A stretch of 11,007 nucleotides of DNA from Nitrospirota bacterium (GTDB lineage Bacteria; Nitrospirota; UBA9217). Location of the stretch: assembly GCA_027456925.1 (NCBI GenBank), contig DAIDTZ010000171.1, positions 1 to 11,007 of the forward strand. Direction: 5' to 3'. Numbering within the stretch: position 1 is the first letter of the stretch; every line of letters begins with the position of its first letter. Shown piece after piece: positions 1 through 6,512 of the stretch. Below the pieces are notes generated by a model. That model was not told the origin of the DNA and ran no database searches. It worked only from the letters and a program-made list of their open reading frames with translations. The position numbers and the translations under genes were made by a program.

Positions 1-842
1 ACGAAAGCCCATCGAAGCCACTTGTTGCTCATATGTAGAAGATGGCCATGGAACACTTTGCCGCCAGACGCGTAGGTCGAAGGAACGAGGCCCGCATATG
101 CCGCAAGCTTCGGAGCAGCGCTGAAACGGGTGATGCTATCAATTTCCAAAGCGATAACAACAGCCAGAATCGGCCCGAGCCCAGGAATGGACCGAAGCAA
201 CGTCACCCGCGGATCGTTCCCCATGAGGTGTTTTATTTCTCGTTCCGCTTCTGTGATCAGCGTGTCGAACGCTTTAAGAAGTTCGAGATTCTCTCTCAGA
301 ATTTCTCCGTCAACGCCTGACAGGTTCAGTTTTTTCAGATATGCAGTACCTCCTTTACCGAACAGGTCGGTAACAGGCGGCGGTGGAACATGACGACGGT
401 CTAAAAGAACGTGAATGCGGTTCTTCAACCGGGTTCGCATTCTGACCAGAAAAATACGCTGTCGGATCATTTCTTTGAAGGCGCGAGTTTCTTTCCAGGG
501 AATATAAGCCGCGGGGATCAGATCAACGCGAAGAAGTTGGGCTAATGTGTGCGAGTCGATTGTGTCTGTTTTTATCTTGGCCTCAGCTATAGCGCGGACC
601 TTCAGCGAGTGAGCCAGGGTAACAGATTCTACACCATCGATCTCTTCAAGCAGATCGTACAGTACGCCCCAGGTCCGAGTTGCTTCGAGAACAGCCTCGC
701 TCGGGCCATCCAGGCTGCTGAAGAATGCTTGAAATGGCTCAGATCTATTATCTAAGCGAGAGGTTTGGATCACTTGACCCTTTTCATCAACTGCCGTGAC
801 AACACTGTACGTTTTATGGTAGTCTATCCCAACGTAGTTCAT
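1..842 (-). CDS. IS110-family transposase (C-terminus beyond window)
   Basis: This is a DEDD-type recombinase of the IS110 family, which moves its element using a RuvC-like domain and a C-terminal serine domain. Reading the minus strand from the ATG at 842-840 gives 280 codons without a stop to the window edge. The RuvC-like tetrad is visible: Asp7 (in VGIDYHK), Glu53 (in VLEAT), Asp93 and Asp96 (in KTDTID). A basic helical linker follows. The Tnp_20 domain begins near residue 215 with SIPGLGP and contains ASGGK with Ser259, the expected nucleophile. A clear Shine-Dalgarno (GGAAGGAGGA) precedes the ATG. The frame is unbroken, so the element may be active, although the last 50 or so residues and the distal end lie outside. 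Family assignment is firm; subgroup (IS110 or IS1111) is inferred only from the long 5' flank. Confidence 0.93.
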   Translation of the reverse strand, partial: MNYVGIDYHKTYSVVTAVDEKGQVIQTSRLDNRSEPFQAFFSSLDGPSEAVLEATRTWGVLYDLLEEIDGVESVTLAHSLKVRAIAEAKIKTDTIDSHTLAQLLRVDLIPAAYIPWKETRAFKEMIRQRIFLVRMRTRLKNRIHVLLDRRHVPPPPVTDLFGKGGTAYLKKLNLSGVDGEILRENLELLKAFDTLITEAEREIKHLMGNDPRVTLLRSIPGLGPILAVVIALEIDSITRFSAAPKLAAYAGLVPSTYASGGKVFHGHLLHMSNKWLRWAF

Positions 843-1080
843 AAGGGGTCCTCCTTCCAGGTGTAATGTGGTTCGCATACCATCATTGTACCTGAGGGTT
901 TGCCCCCTTTTTACATGTTACCTGGTTGGCAGGTTGCAGTCCGGGCACGTCTCTTCACGTTCGGTCTTCATTGCGGATATCCCTCTCTTTTTCCGATCGC
1001 TCTCCCGTTTATGCGCCCCGAATGATATCTTGTTCCTTGGCTGTAAACAAGTCTGAAATATTCTTTCAGCAAGAGCCGGA
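843..1080 (-). ncRNA. Candidate IS110 bridge-RNA region (5' flank of transposase)
   Basis: About 250 bases separate the transposase start from the GNAT gene and hold no convincing gene. In the IS110 group the long noncoding end upstream of the transposase encodes the bridge RNA, whose loops pair with donor and target DNA. The flank has short hairpins that would fit such an RNA: a 5-bp stem at 920-934 (ACCTG/CAGGT, 5-base loop) and a 6-bp stem at 1053-1069 (CTGAAA/TTTCAG, 5-base loop). The element's outer end, the core dinucleotide and the guide loops cannot be fixed from one end alone. The call rests on position and family knowledge, not on a recognised fold. Confidence 0.35.
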
Positions 1081-1155
1081 CGGTCGGTATTCTCACTGTT
1101 GACTGGCTGCCCGGTCAGCAGTATAGTAAACCTGCATTCGTTCTACAACCCTATT

Positions 1156-1713
1156 ATGAATTCCAGATATGTTGCATACCGGAGAGCCTGTCCTTCCGAT
1201 TACGAAGGCATGGTAAAGCTGCAAGGCGCCAACTTTATCGACAATTTGAGCGCGGCTGAGGCCCTCGACGGCTTTTTGTCCATTGAATATACGGAAGAAC
1301 AGTTCGAGGAAATAAACAACGATGCCGGCATTGCCGTAGCACTGAGTGACGGGGAACTCGTTGGATATCTGTGCGGCGCTTCCTGCGGGTACAGCAGGCA
1401 ATTCCCGATCCTGAATGCCGTGGTCCGGCAGTTTTCGAACAGCACGATCCGGGAGCGGGGCATGACGGAGGCGAATACCTTCGTGTACGGCCCTGTTTGC
1501 ATTGGCCGGTCGTTTCGCGGCACAGGAGTTCTACAGGGCCTCTACAAGACGATAAAGGAAATTGCCGGGCCGAGATACGGGCACTGCGTTCTCTTCATAT
1601 CGGACCGAAATCCACGATCGCTCAACGCCCATCTGCGGCTGGGCATGAGGGATTTGGGCACGTTTGAATTTAATGGAAAAAGCTTTCATCTCCTTTGTGC
1701 ACCTATAGGCTGA
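1156..1713 (+). CDS. GNAT-family N-acetyltransferase
   Basis: The 185-residue product has the Gcn5-related N-acetyltransferase layout and should transfer an acetyl (or acyl) group from CoA to an amine; the substrate is unknown. The acetyl-CoA binding motif A is seen as RSFRGTGVLQGLY at about 118-130, after the beta-strand TFVYGPVCIG. Motif B follows as NPRSLNAHLRLGMRDLG at about 152-168. The N-terminal part (VAYRRACPSDYEGMVKL) is the usual first strand and helix of the fold. I chose the ATG at 1156 because a TTG at 1099 would add 19 residues lying before the fold begins; neither start has a good Shine-Dalgarno. It stands alone next to the IS110 end, so it could be cargo or simply a neighbour. 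Confidence 0.8.
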   Translation: MNSRYVAYRRACPSDYEGMVKLQGANFIDNLSAAEALDGFLSIEYTEEQFEEINNDAGIAVALSDGELVGYLCGASCGYSRQFPILNAVVRQFSNSTIRERGMTEANTFVYGPVCIGRSFRGTGVLQGLYKTIKEIAGPRYGHCVLFISDRNPRSLNAHLRLGMRDLGTFEFNGKSFHLLCAPIG

Positions 1714-1718
1714 CGCAG

Positions 1719-1732
1719 GCGAAGCAATCTCG
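1719..1732 (+). repeat. Fragment of dispersed repeat (14-mer)
   Basis: The 14 bases GCGAAGCAATCTCG, six bases past the GNAT stop codon, recur exactly at 7957-7970 inside the palindromic element near lexA. This looks like a solo remnant of the same repeat family. A weak 5-bp hairpin (GTGTA/TACAC, 1732-1746) follows and might help end the GNAT transcript. I see nothing else up to the promoter at 1829. Confidence 0.4.
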
Positions 1733-1828
1733 TGTAGTTTTTACACACCGGCCATCCCTCCTTTCATATCTCCCTTTGGTTCGGCCTAAACAAGCAGCTT
1801 GAGATAACCTGGTGTTCAGAAATAGAAT

Positions 1829-1857
1829 TTGACAGCGTCATAGCCGGGTGTTATAGA
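1829..1857 (+). promoter_or_regulatory. Sigma-70 promoter for the CBS-protein leader
   Basis: TTGACA at 1829-1834 and TATAGA at 1852-1857 are separated by exactly 17 bases, close to the full consensus. Transcription would start near 1864, giving a leader of about 200 nt ahead of the CBS gene at 2067. That places the structured leader and its terminator inside the transcript. Confidence 0.75.
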
Positions 1858-1869
1858 TTGATCAACAGT

Positions 1870-1962
1870 ACGCAGAGATCCCGACAAAGCCTGACCCTTC
1901 GCAAAAGGGGCGAGCAAAAGCGGCGGGTCTTTCCGGGGGGAAGGAGGCCGAGCTGCCGAAGG
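1870..1962 (+). promoter_or_regulatory. Putative GEMM-like (c-di-GMP-I class) riboswitch aptamer, divergent
   Basis: Just after the predicted transcription start the RNA shows the order of elements typical of the GEMM-I (c-di-GMP-I) aptamer. First comes ACAAAGCCTGACC, comparable to the consensus GGCAAACC segment. Next is a small hairpin, CCCTT/AAGGG, with a GCAA-type loop (1893-1908). Then GAGCAAAAGC leads into GGCGGGTCT, comparable to GACGCAAAGCC-ACGGGTCT. A second hairpin is TTTCC/GGAAG around GGGG. Finally GGAGGCCGAGCTGCCG compares with GGTAGCCGGGTTGCCG. Several normally invariant positions differ, so ligand binding is uncertain. The overlap of the 3' segment with a terminator is the usual expression platform for this class. 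The alignment is from memory of the consensus and was not run against a covariance model. Confidence 0.45.
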
Positions 1963-1993
1963 ATGAAAACCTTGGGTGAGCGCGGCCTTTTTT
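1946..1993 (+). terminator. Intrinsic terminator in the leader (attenuator)
   Basis: GGCCGAGC (1946-1953) pairs with GCGCGGCC (1980-1987), 7 of 8 pairs. Inside it a second stem, CC-AAGG against CCTT-GG (1956-1976), is closed by an ATGAAAA loop. Six Ts (1988-1993) follow at once. The 5' arm is the 3' side of the putative aptamer, so ligand-dependent folding would compete with termination. It sits about 60 bases upstream of the CBS Shine-Dalgarno, with no gene before it on the same transcript, which marks it as an attenuator rather than an end-of-gene terminator. Confidence 0.8.
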
Positions 1994-2066
1994 AGTGGAG
2001 CCCCCTTCGGCAGGAGCCGGGGGATTGCAAGTCGCGGGATTAACCCTATTGTACAAGGAGGTGCAT

Positions 2067-2519
2067 ATGTATACTTCAATCACTGTAAAGCAGGTGCTGC
2101 GAACAAAAGGACAGGGGTTTCTCGCCATTGGTCCCGAGGCGACAGCTTATGATGCGCTCGAGCTTATGGCGGACAAGAACATCGGGGCGCTGCTTGTGGT
2201 GGACAACGGCAGGCTCATCGGCGTGTTTTCGGAACGGGATTATGCCCGGAAAGTGATCCTCAAAGGAAAGTCGTCGAAGAATACCCCTGTGCGGGAGTTA
2301 ATGAGCAGCCCGCCGATCTCGGTGGCTTCCGATACGACCTTGCGCGATTGCATGGTGTTGATGACGGACAAGCACATCCGTCATTTGCCGGTCCTGGACC
2401 ATGGGACGCTCATGGGTGTCGTGAGCATCGGCGACGTGGTCCATACGATCATCTCTGAACAGGAATCGACGATCGAAGAGCTGCAAGAATATATCGCGGG
2501 CACGGGCTACCGGGCGTAG
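2067..2519 (+). CDS. Two-CBS-domain protein
   Basis: The 150-residue protein consists of a tandem CBS pair (Bateman module), which binds adenosyl nucleotides or similar ligands and usually acts as a cytosolic energy or second-messenger sensor. CBS1 spans about 17-66 and ends in GVFSERDY; CBS2 spans about 82-131 and ends in GVVSIGD. Both keep the V(F/V)S-x-x-D phosphoribosyl-binding signature (Asp58, Asp123). No other domain is attached, so any effect must be through a partner. The start is set by AAGGAGG at 2055-2061, five bases before the ATG; a longer in-frame reading from 1995 would run through the structured leader and is rejected. Expression is probably controlled by the attenuator upstream. 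The physiological partner is unknown. Confidence 0.9.
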   Translation: MYTSITVKQVLRTKGQGFLAIGPEATAYDALELMADKNIGALLVVDNGRLIGVFSERDYARKVILKGKSSKNTPVRELMSSPPISVASDTTLRDCMVLMTDKHIRHLPVLDHGTLMGVVSIGDVVHTIISEQESTIEELQEYIAGTGYRA

Positions 2520-2524
2520 GCTTT

Positions 2525-2552
2525 GCAGCAAACCCGGCTGGGCGTTTGTTGC
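2525..2552 (+). terminator. Hairpin after CBS gene (possible terminator)
   Basis: GCAGCAAAC (2525-2533) pairs with GTTTGTTGC (2544-2552) over nine positions, one a G-U pair, with a GC-rich loop. It begins five bases after the stop codon. No T-tract follows, so it may be a stabilising 3' hairpin or a Rho-assisted end rather than a true intrinsic terminator. Confidence 0.4.
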
Positions 2553-2620
2553 ATGTTGCGTGGTGGTTTGCGCTGTACCTGTGCGAGCGTTCTGCGGGGT
2601 TTGCAAAGCGTTTTGAGTGG

Positions 2621-2694
2621 TTCGACGGGCTCACCACGAACGGATAAAAGTCAACCATTGCAATACTCCCAACCTTGGCACTGAGCTTGTCGAA
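2621..2694. repeat. Palindromic intergenic repeat (TTCGAC-GCTCA type)
   Basis: TTCGACGGGCTCA at 2621-2633 is matched in inverted orientation by TGAGCTTGTCGAA at 2682-2694, 11 of 13 positions complementary. GAACGG follows each arm on the plus strand (at 2638 and 2699). The pair lies between the convergent CBS and dinB genes. I have the impression that arms of this type are scattered in many bacterial genomes; only one pair is seen here. Confidence 0.5.
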
Positions 2695-2759
2695 GGGTGA
2701 ACGGAGGGTTTTTCCATCCGTCGCCCGTCTCTTTTCCAGGCACCGTTGTCATCCGCAGA

Positions 2760-4073
2760 TCACACCTTGATATTCAGCATCGGCAGCCCCAGCCGCTGCC
2801 GCTTGTTTTCGCCCTTGAACAAATGCTCCTTTCTCTGCGGCACATCGCCGCGTTCTCCCTCGTGCTGGGCCTGCAGTTTCGTGGGCAGGCTTGCCGCATG
2901 CTGGACTGCATGCTTGCCGAACTTTTTCGACAGCTCATCCACGCACTCGTAGATCTTCGCCATCTTTTCGATCTTCGTCGTATCGTCAAAAAGCGTATAC
3001 TGGACTTCCGCTTCGGGTACAAGCCCGGCAAGCACGACGCCGGTCTGGCGATAGAGCCTCCGGGGCTCGTGGAGCTGCTCAAAGCTCTCCCGCAACGGCC
3101 CGAAAAGCTCGACAGGATAGGCGGTCGGGCGGGTCAGTTTGATTTCCACGCCGCTGCCCGTGAAGTCCTGGGTCCGCAAAAAGACGACGAGCCTCGTTGC
3201 GGCGAGTTTGTAGCGCCGCGCCTTGATGCAGGCGCTTTCGAGGTTCTTCGAAACCTGCGCAAACACGAAGGTCTTGTCCTGCGAGGGAGGGGTGAAGGTC
3301 TTGGCCTTGCTGATGGACTGGTAGGCGCTCTTCGTTTCCGTGACAACGGGATACACGCTCCTGCCGTTCAGCTCATGCCACACTTCGCAATAGGGCTTCG
3401 AAAGATACCGTGTGACGAACTGCTCGTCTCTTCTCGCGAAGTCCAGGGCCGGCGTGATGCCGTGCTTGTTCAGGAAAGCCGCCGTGTTCGGCCCGATGCC
3501 CCAGACCTTTTCAATGGGGAGTTTTGCCAGGTACACGTGGACCTCCCTGCCCGGTATCATGGTGAGCCCGTCCGGCTTGTTGTGCTTTGATCCGATCTTT
3601 GCCAGGACCTTGGAAAGGCTTACGCCCGCGGACACGGTGATGCCGCGCTCGGTTGCGATGGTCCTGCGCATCTTCTCGGCAATCGATTCATAAGAACCGT
3701 GAAAGCTGCGCCGGAGGCCCGTGAGGTCCACAAAAGCCTCGTCAATGGAATACTCCTCAACATCGGGGGAAAAGCGCCGGAGGATCTCGAACATGCGCAC
3801 CGAGAACAGGCTGTACGTTTCATAGTCAGATGGCAAGATCACGGCATCGGGACAGATCTTCTTTACATCGGACAACCGCACCCCGCGCGAAATGCCTTTG
3901 GCCTTTGCCTCATAGGAAGCTGCCGCGACAATGCCGCGCTCCTTGCCCGTGATCACCGGCCTGCCCTTGAGCTCGGGATGGATCGCCTGCTCGCAGGACG
4001 CAAAAAACGCGTCGGCATCGATATGCATGATTGCCCGGGGCCAGGAGGAGAGGGAGATAAATTGATTGTTCAT
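2760..4073 (-). CDS. dinB: DNA polymerase IV (Y-family translesion polymerase)
   Basis: The product, 437 residues from the ATG at 4073, is a Y-family polymerase for lesion bypass. The palm carries HIDADAFF with Asp19 and Asp21 (Phe24 sits at the steric-gate position) and YSIDEAF with Asp111 and Glu112, the metal-binding carboxylates. A helix-hairpin-helix segment (KVWGIGPNTAAFLNKHGI) and the little-finger domain follow. The C-terminus reads RQRLGLPML before NIKV, which could serve as a beta-clamp binding motif (Q-x-L-x-L). The start is uncertain: a TTG at 4139-4137 overlaps the stop of the upstream oxidoreductase gene and would add 22 residues not expected in the family; ATG 4073 lacks a clear Shine-Dalgarno. 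I see no SOS box of the type found at lexA in front of it. Confidence 0.92.
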   Translation of the reverse strand: MNNQFISLSSWPRAIMHIDADAFFASCEQAIHPELKGRPVITGKERGIVAAASYEAKAKGISRGVRLSDVKKICPDAVILPSDYETYSLFSVRMFEILRRFSPDVEEYSIDEAFVDLTGLRRSFHGSYESIAEKMRRTIATERGITVSAGVSLSKVLAKIGSKHNKPDGLTMIPGREVHVYLAKLPIEKVWGIGPNTAAFLNKHGITPALDFARRDEQFVTRYLSKPYCEVWHELNGRSVYPVVTETKSAYQSISKAKTFTPPSQDKTFVFAQVSKNLESACIKARRYKLAATRLVVFLRTQDFTGSGVEIKLTRPTAYPVELFGPLRESFEQLHEPRRLYRQTGVVLAGLVPEAEVQYTLFDDTTKIEKMAKIYECVDELSKKFGKHAVQHAASLPTKLQAQHEGERGDVPQRKEHLFKGENKRQRLGLPMLNIKV

Positions 4074-4135
4074 AATTTTTTCAAAAACGGCGAGAAATGC
4101 GAGTTTTCGTTTGCACGAGCGAAAGGGGCACTCGT

Positions 4136-4960
4136 TCAACCCGTAAAATGAGCGCGCATGAACGCCACGTAATCCTGATCAGCCATCTCCGCCCGGGCCT
4201 TGATAAAGCCGCGCGTATCGTTGCCAACCAGATATCGCAGCCGGTCCGTGCCATCGGTTGCAGCGTCATAAATGGCTTTTGCAACATCATCCGCGTCGAT
4301 CGATCGGGCCGCGGACATTTTGGCAAAGGCCTCTGAACTCCGCTTGATGAACGCGTCGTAGTCCCCAAGGCCGGCCCTCGCAATGTCTGCAGCCGAGCGC
4401 GCATTGAAGTTCGTGTCGCTCACACCGCCGTGCGGTTCGATTATTTTCACCGTAATGCCCAGGGCGCCCAACTCGTACGATAAAGCCTCGGAGAATCCCT
4501 CGACGGCGAACTTGCTGGCGCAATAGAGAGAGATCATCGGAAGGGTGAATATCCCGGCGCCGGAGCTCAGATTGATTATGACGCCCTGCCGCGCCTTGCG
4601 CATCGAGGGCAATACGGCCCGGATGACATCCATCAAGCCGAAGACGTTGACCTGGAACTGCTCCATAATCTTCTCGCGTGGGATGGCCTCGAAGATCCCA
4701 TACTGGCCGTACCCGGCATTGTTGACCAGGACATCGATATGGCCAAAGCGCTCAAGGCCCCGGTCCACTGCTTCCTTGATGGTATCCTGGTTTTGCACGT
4801 CAAGGCGCGCGACGTAGATGTTGGGCTTGTCAAAAAAACCCTGGCCGTCACCGGGAGTGCGCATCGTCGCAATGACGTTCCAGCCTTGGTTTGCGAAATG
4901 GTTGGCAACGGCCCTGCCGATGCCTGAGGAAGTGCCCGTAATCAACACCGTCTTTGTCAT
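4136..4960 (-). CDS. Short-chain dehydrogenase/reductase (SDR) oxidoreductase
   Basis: The 274-residue protein is a classical SDR, an NAD(P)(H)-dependent oxidoreductase of the cytosol; the substrate is not predictable. Visible are the cofactor motif TGTSSGIG (8-15), NNAG (80-83), the catalytic serine in INLSSGAG (around 132-133) and the YCASK motif with Tyr146 and Lys150. The segment after the active site reads EPHGG where most relatives have a PG turn. It starts 14 bases after the end of the COG4705-like remnant and runs into dinB on the same strand, so the three may be cotranscribed. The Shine-Dalgarno is weak (GAGAA about 6 bases upstream). Family call is secure; function is open. Confidence 0.9.
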   Translation of the reverse strand: MTKTVLITGTSSGIGRAVANHFANQGWNVIATMRTPGDGQGFFDKPNIYVARLDVQNQDTIKEAVDRGLERFGHIDVLVNNAGYGQYGIFEAIPREKIMEQFQVNVFGLMDVIRAVLPSMRKARQGVIINLSSGAGIFTLPMISLYCASKFAVEGFSEALSYELGALGITVKIIEPHGGVSDTNFNARSAADIARAGLGDYDAFIKRSSEAFAKMSAARSIDADDVAKAIYDAATDGTDRLRYLVGNDTRGFIKARAEMADQDYVAFMRAHFTG

Positions 4961-4974
4961 GGTTTTCTCGCAGT

Positions 4975-5166
4975 CTATGCAATGAATATCGCCGCAAATG
5001 TTCCGGTGCCGACGAGATAGCCGAGCTTCATCGACATGGATACGGCATCGCCGCCAGTTTCACCGAGGGTGGTGGCAAGAATTTTTATGATCCAGAAGAT
5101 GACGAGTGGGTGAGACGCGCGTCTTTTGCTCGTCGGCCACGGCCCACTGGTTGGACTACTGGTCAT
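4975..5166 (-). pseudogene. Truncated COG4705-like membrane protein remnant
   Basis: This 63-codon frame encodes LVIFWIIKILATTLGETGGD followed by AVSMSMKLGYLVGTGTFAAI. I recognise that as the first one or two membrane segments of the COG4705 family, which normally has about 250 residues and repeats this W-x-x-K-x-x-x-T-T-x-G-E-T unit. Here a TAG ends it after IFIA and the SDR start follows 14 bases later, so most of the gene is missing. The ATG overlaps the last 11 bases of rsgA. A short functional membrane peptide cannot be excluded, but a deletion remnant is more likely. Confidence 0.6.
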
Positions 5167-6226
5167 TTTTTTTATGCTGTTTCATCGCGGTTTTGACGAA
5201 CTGCCCGAATTTTCTGTCCTTTCTGCGTTTTTCAACGTAGGACAGCTCGTTGTATTCAGATTCCTTCATCAGCTTCAAAAAACTCTGATACCGATCGGCT
5301 TGCAACGTGCCGTTTTCCATTGCCTTGAGGAGTGCGCAACCGGCTTCCTGGGTATGAGTGCAATTGGCAAAACGGCATTTTTTTGAAAGGCCCCAAATAT
5401 CGGCAAAGCTTTCCTCAAGGCCCGAGCTGACGCCGATATTCCCCAGCTCCCGCATCCCGGGGGTGTCGATCAGCATTGCCCCTTGATCGAGGACGATCAG
5501 CTGGCGCTGCGCTGTCGTGTGCTTGCCCTTCCCGTCGCTTGCACGGACCGCGTTCGTCTCAAATACATCGCGGCCTATAATATGGTTCAAGAGCGTTGTT
5601 TTGCCTACTCCGGAAGACCCGACCAGGCAATACGTTTTGCCCGGTTCCAGTAATCGACGCACCTGGTCCACTCCGAAGCCGGTTACGTTGCTGAGCGCGA
5701 GGACTTTGCATGTTATGTTGGCTTGACGCACCTCGGAAATTCTTTGTTCCAGCTTCTCGGGGCTGACGAGATCGCTTTTTGTCAGGAGGAGTATTGGTTC
5801 AATGTGCCCTTCGTTTACCATCACCAGGTAGCGCTCCAGCCTGCGCAGATTGAAATCGAAATCACAGGCTTGCACGATCAAGGCGGAATCTATGTTGACC
5901 GCGATCATCTGGTAGTCGATTTTTTTACCAGGGGTTTTTCTCCGTAAAAAAGATTTGCGCGGGAGAAGACCATGGATGATGGCAAAGGTATCATCGTTGT
6001 GAAGCTGGACAAGCGCCCAATCACCTACCGAAGGAAGATCCATGCTCGACTCAGCGGAGTAAAGAAAACTTCCTGCTAATTCAGCAAGAACTTCGCTCTT
6101 ATTATTTCTTACGAGGTAGCTGTCCTTATAGACCGCAGTCACGCGAGCCACGGTGCAGTCCGGTCTCAGCGCTTCCGCTCTTTTGTCTTCGAACCACTGA
6201 TCAAATCCGAGCGTTATAAGTTCCAT
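5156..6226 (-). CDS. rsgA: Ribosome small-subunit-dependent GTPase A
   Basis: The 356-residue protein is the circularly permuted GTPase that acts late in 30S subunit maturation. It has an N-terminal OB-fold (about 25-95). The G motifs come in permuted order: TKSD (G4, 149-152), GSSGVGKT (G1, 203-210), KGKHTT (G2, 233-238) and DTPGM (G3, 254-258). The zinc-binding tail has Cys284, Cys289, His291 and Cys297. TKSD replaces the canonical NKxD, which occurs in some RsgA branches. The end is lysine-rich. No clear Shine-Dalgarno precedes the ATG. It heads a minus-strand run toward the COG4705 remnant, SDR and dinB. Confidence 0.95.
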   Translation of the reverse strand: MELITLGFDQWFEDKRAEALRPDCTVARVTAVYKDSYLVRNNKSEVLAELAGSFLYSAESSMDLPSVGDWALVQLHNDDTFAIIHGLLPRKSFLRRKTPGKKIDYQMIAVNIDSALIVQACDFDFNLRRLERYLVMVNEGHIEPILLLTKSDLVSPEKLEQRISEVRQANITCKVLALSNVTGFGVDQVRRLLEPGKTYCLVGSSGVGKTTLLNHIIGRDVFETNAVRASDGKGKHTTAQRQLIVLDQGAMLIDTPGMRELGNIGVSSGLEESFADIWGLSKKCRFANCTHTQEAGCALLKAMENGTLQADRYQSFLKLMKESEYNELSYVEKRRKDRKFGQFVKTAMKQHKKNDQ

Positions 6227-6245
6227 AGTAAGTTAACGACGAGTT

Positions 6246-6273
6246 GAGCCCCGCGCCGCAGAGCGCGGGACTC
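6246..6273. repeat. GC-rich hairpin between brnA and rsgA
   Basis: CCCGCGC (6250-6256) and GCGCGGG (6263-6269) form a perfect 7-bp stem with a 6-base loop, extended by GAG/CTC beyond one mismatch. It lies in the 65-base gap between the brnA stop and the rsgA start. No T-tract follows on the minus strand, so it could be a weak terminator for brnTA or part of the rsgA leader. Confidence 0.45.
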
Positions 6274-6291
6274 GAACGACAGGTTGGAAGG

Positions 6292-6507
6292 TTATGCTGT
6301 TTTCCAGTGCAGCGCCAATTTTTTATGAGACGCGGCGCAATCTCTCAGATAGAGATTGATGAGAGTCTGATACGGTACACCGATTTCCTGCGCCAGTTTC
6401 TTAAAATAGCTGATAGTACCCTCATCCATCCTGAGCGTTACTTGACGTTTGAGTCTGCTCGCGTAGGGATTTTTCACTGCTTTTGAAAAGTCATATTCTT
6501 TTCTCAT
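6292..6507 (-). CDS. brnA: BrnA antitoxin (ribbon-helix-helix)
   Basis: The 71-residue protein matches the BrnA antitoxin family: a basic N-terminus (MRKEYDFSKAVKNPYASRL), then a ribbon-helix-helix domain beginning with RQVTLRMDEG (21-30) and followed by two helices (about 31-42 and 46-57). BrnA binds and neutralises the BrnT toxin and represses the operon. The start at 6507 is chosen because AGGTGAGG lies just upstream; an earlier GTG-type start at 6525 would overlap brnT and add six residues. The gene begins five bases after the brnT stop, which gives the usual toxin-first order. Confidence 0.88.
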   Translation of the reverse strand: MRKEYDFSKAVKNPYASRLKRQVTLRMDEGTISYFKKLAQEIGVPYQTLINLYLRDCAASHKKLALHWKTA

Positions 6508-6512
6508 ATTCC

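Noticed and set aside
868..1056. 62-codon plus-strand open frame upstream of the GNAT gene
   Set aside because: No family resemblance and no Shine-Dalgarno; it lies in the IS110 5' flank, where noncoding sequence is expected.
1995..2066. Longer start for the CBS protein (24 extra residues)
   Set aside because: It would be translated from inside the leader hairpins, whereas a strong AAGGAGG sits correctly before the ATG at 2067.
1816..2128. Minus-strand open frames of 87-88 codons
   Set aside because: They run antisense through the promoter, leader and terminator of the CBS gene, are proline- and low-complexity-rich, and lack a Shine-Dalgarno.
2701..2721. Possible dinB terminator hairpin (ACGGA/TCCGT around GGTTTTTCC)
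   Set aside because: The stem is only five plus two pairs and no T-tract follows on the minus strand.
2697..3590. 297-codon plus-strand open frame
   Set aside because: It lies antisense to dinB, whose catalytic motifs are clear; its composition is that of a shadow frame and no domain is recognisable.
6265..6300. tRNA-like T-arm on the minus strand (GTTCGAGTCCCGCGC)
   Set aside because: The required complementary 5' half of the T-stem and any D-arm, anticodon arm or acceptor stem are absent; the GC-rich part is explained by the hairpin at 6246-6273.
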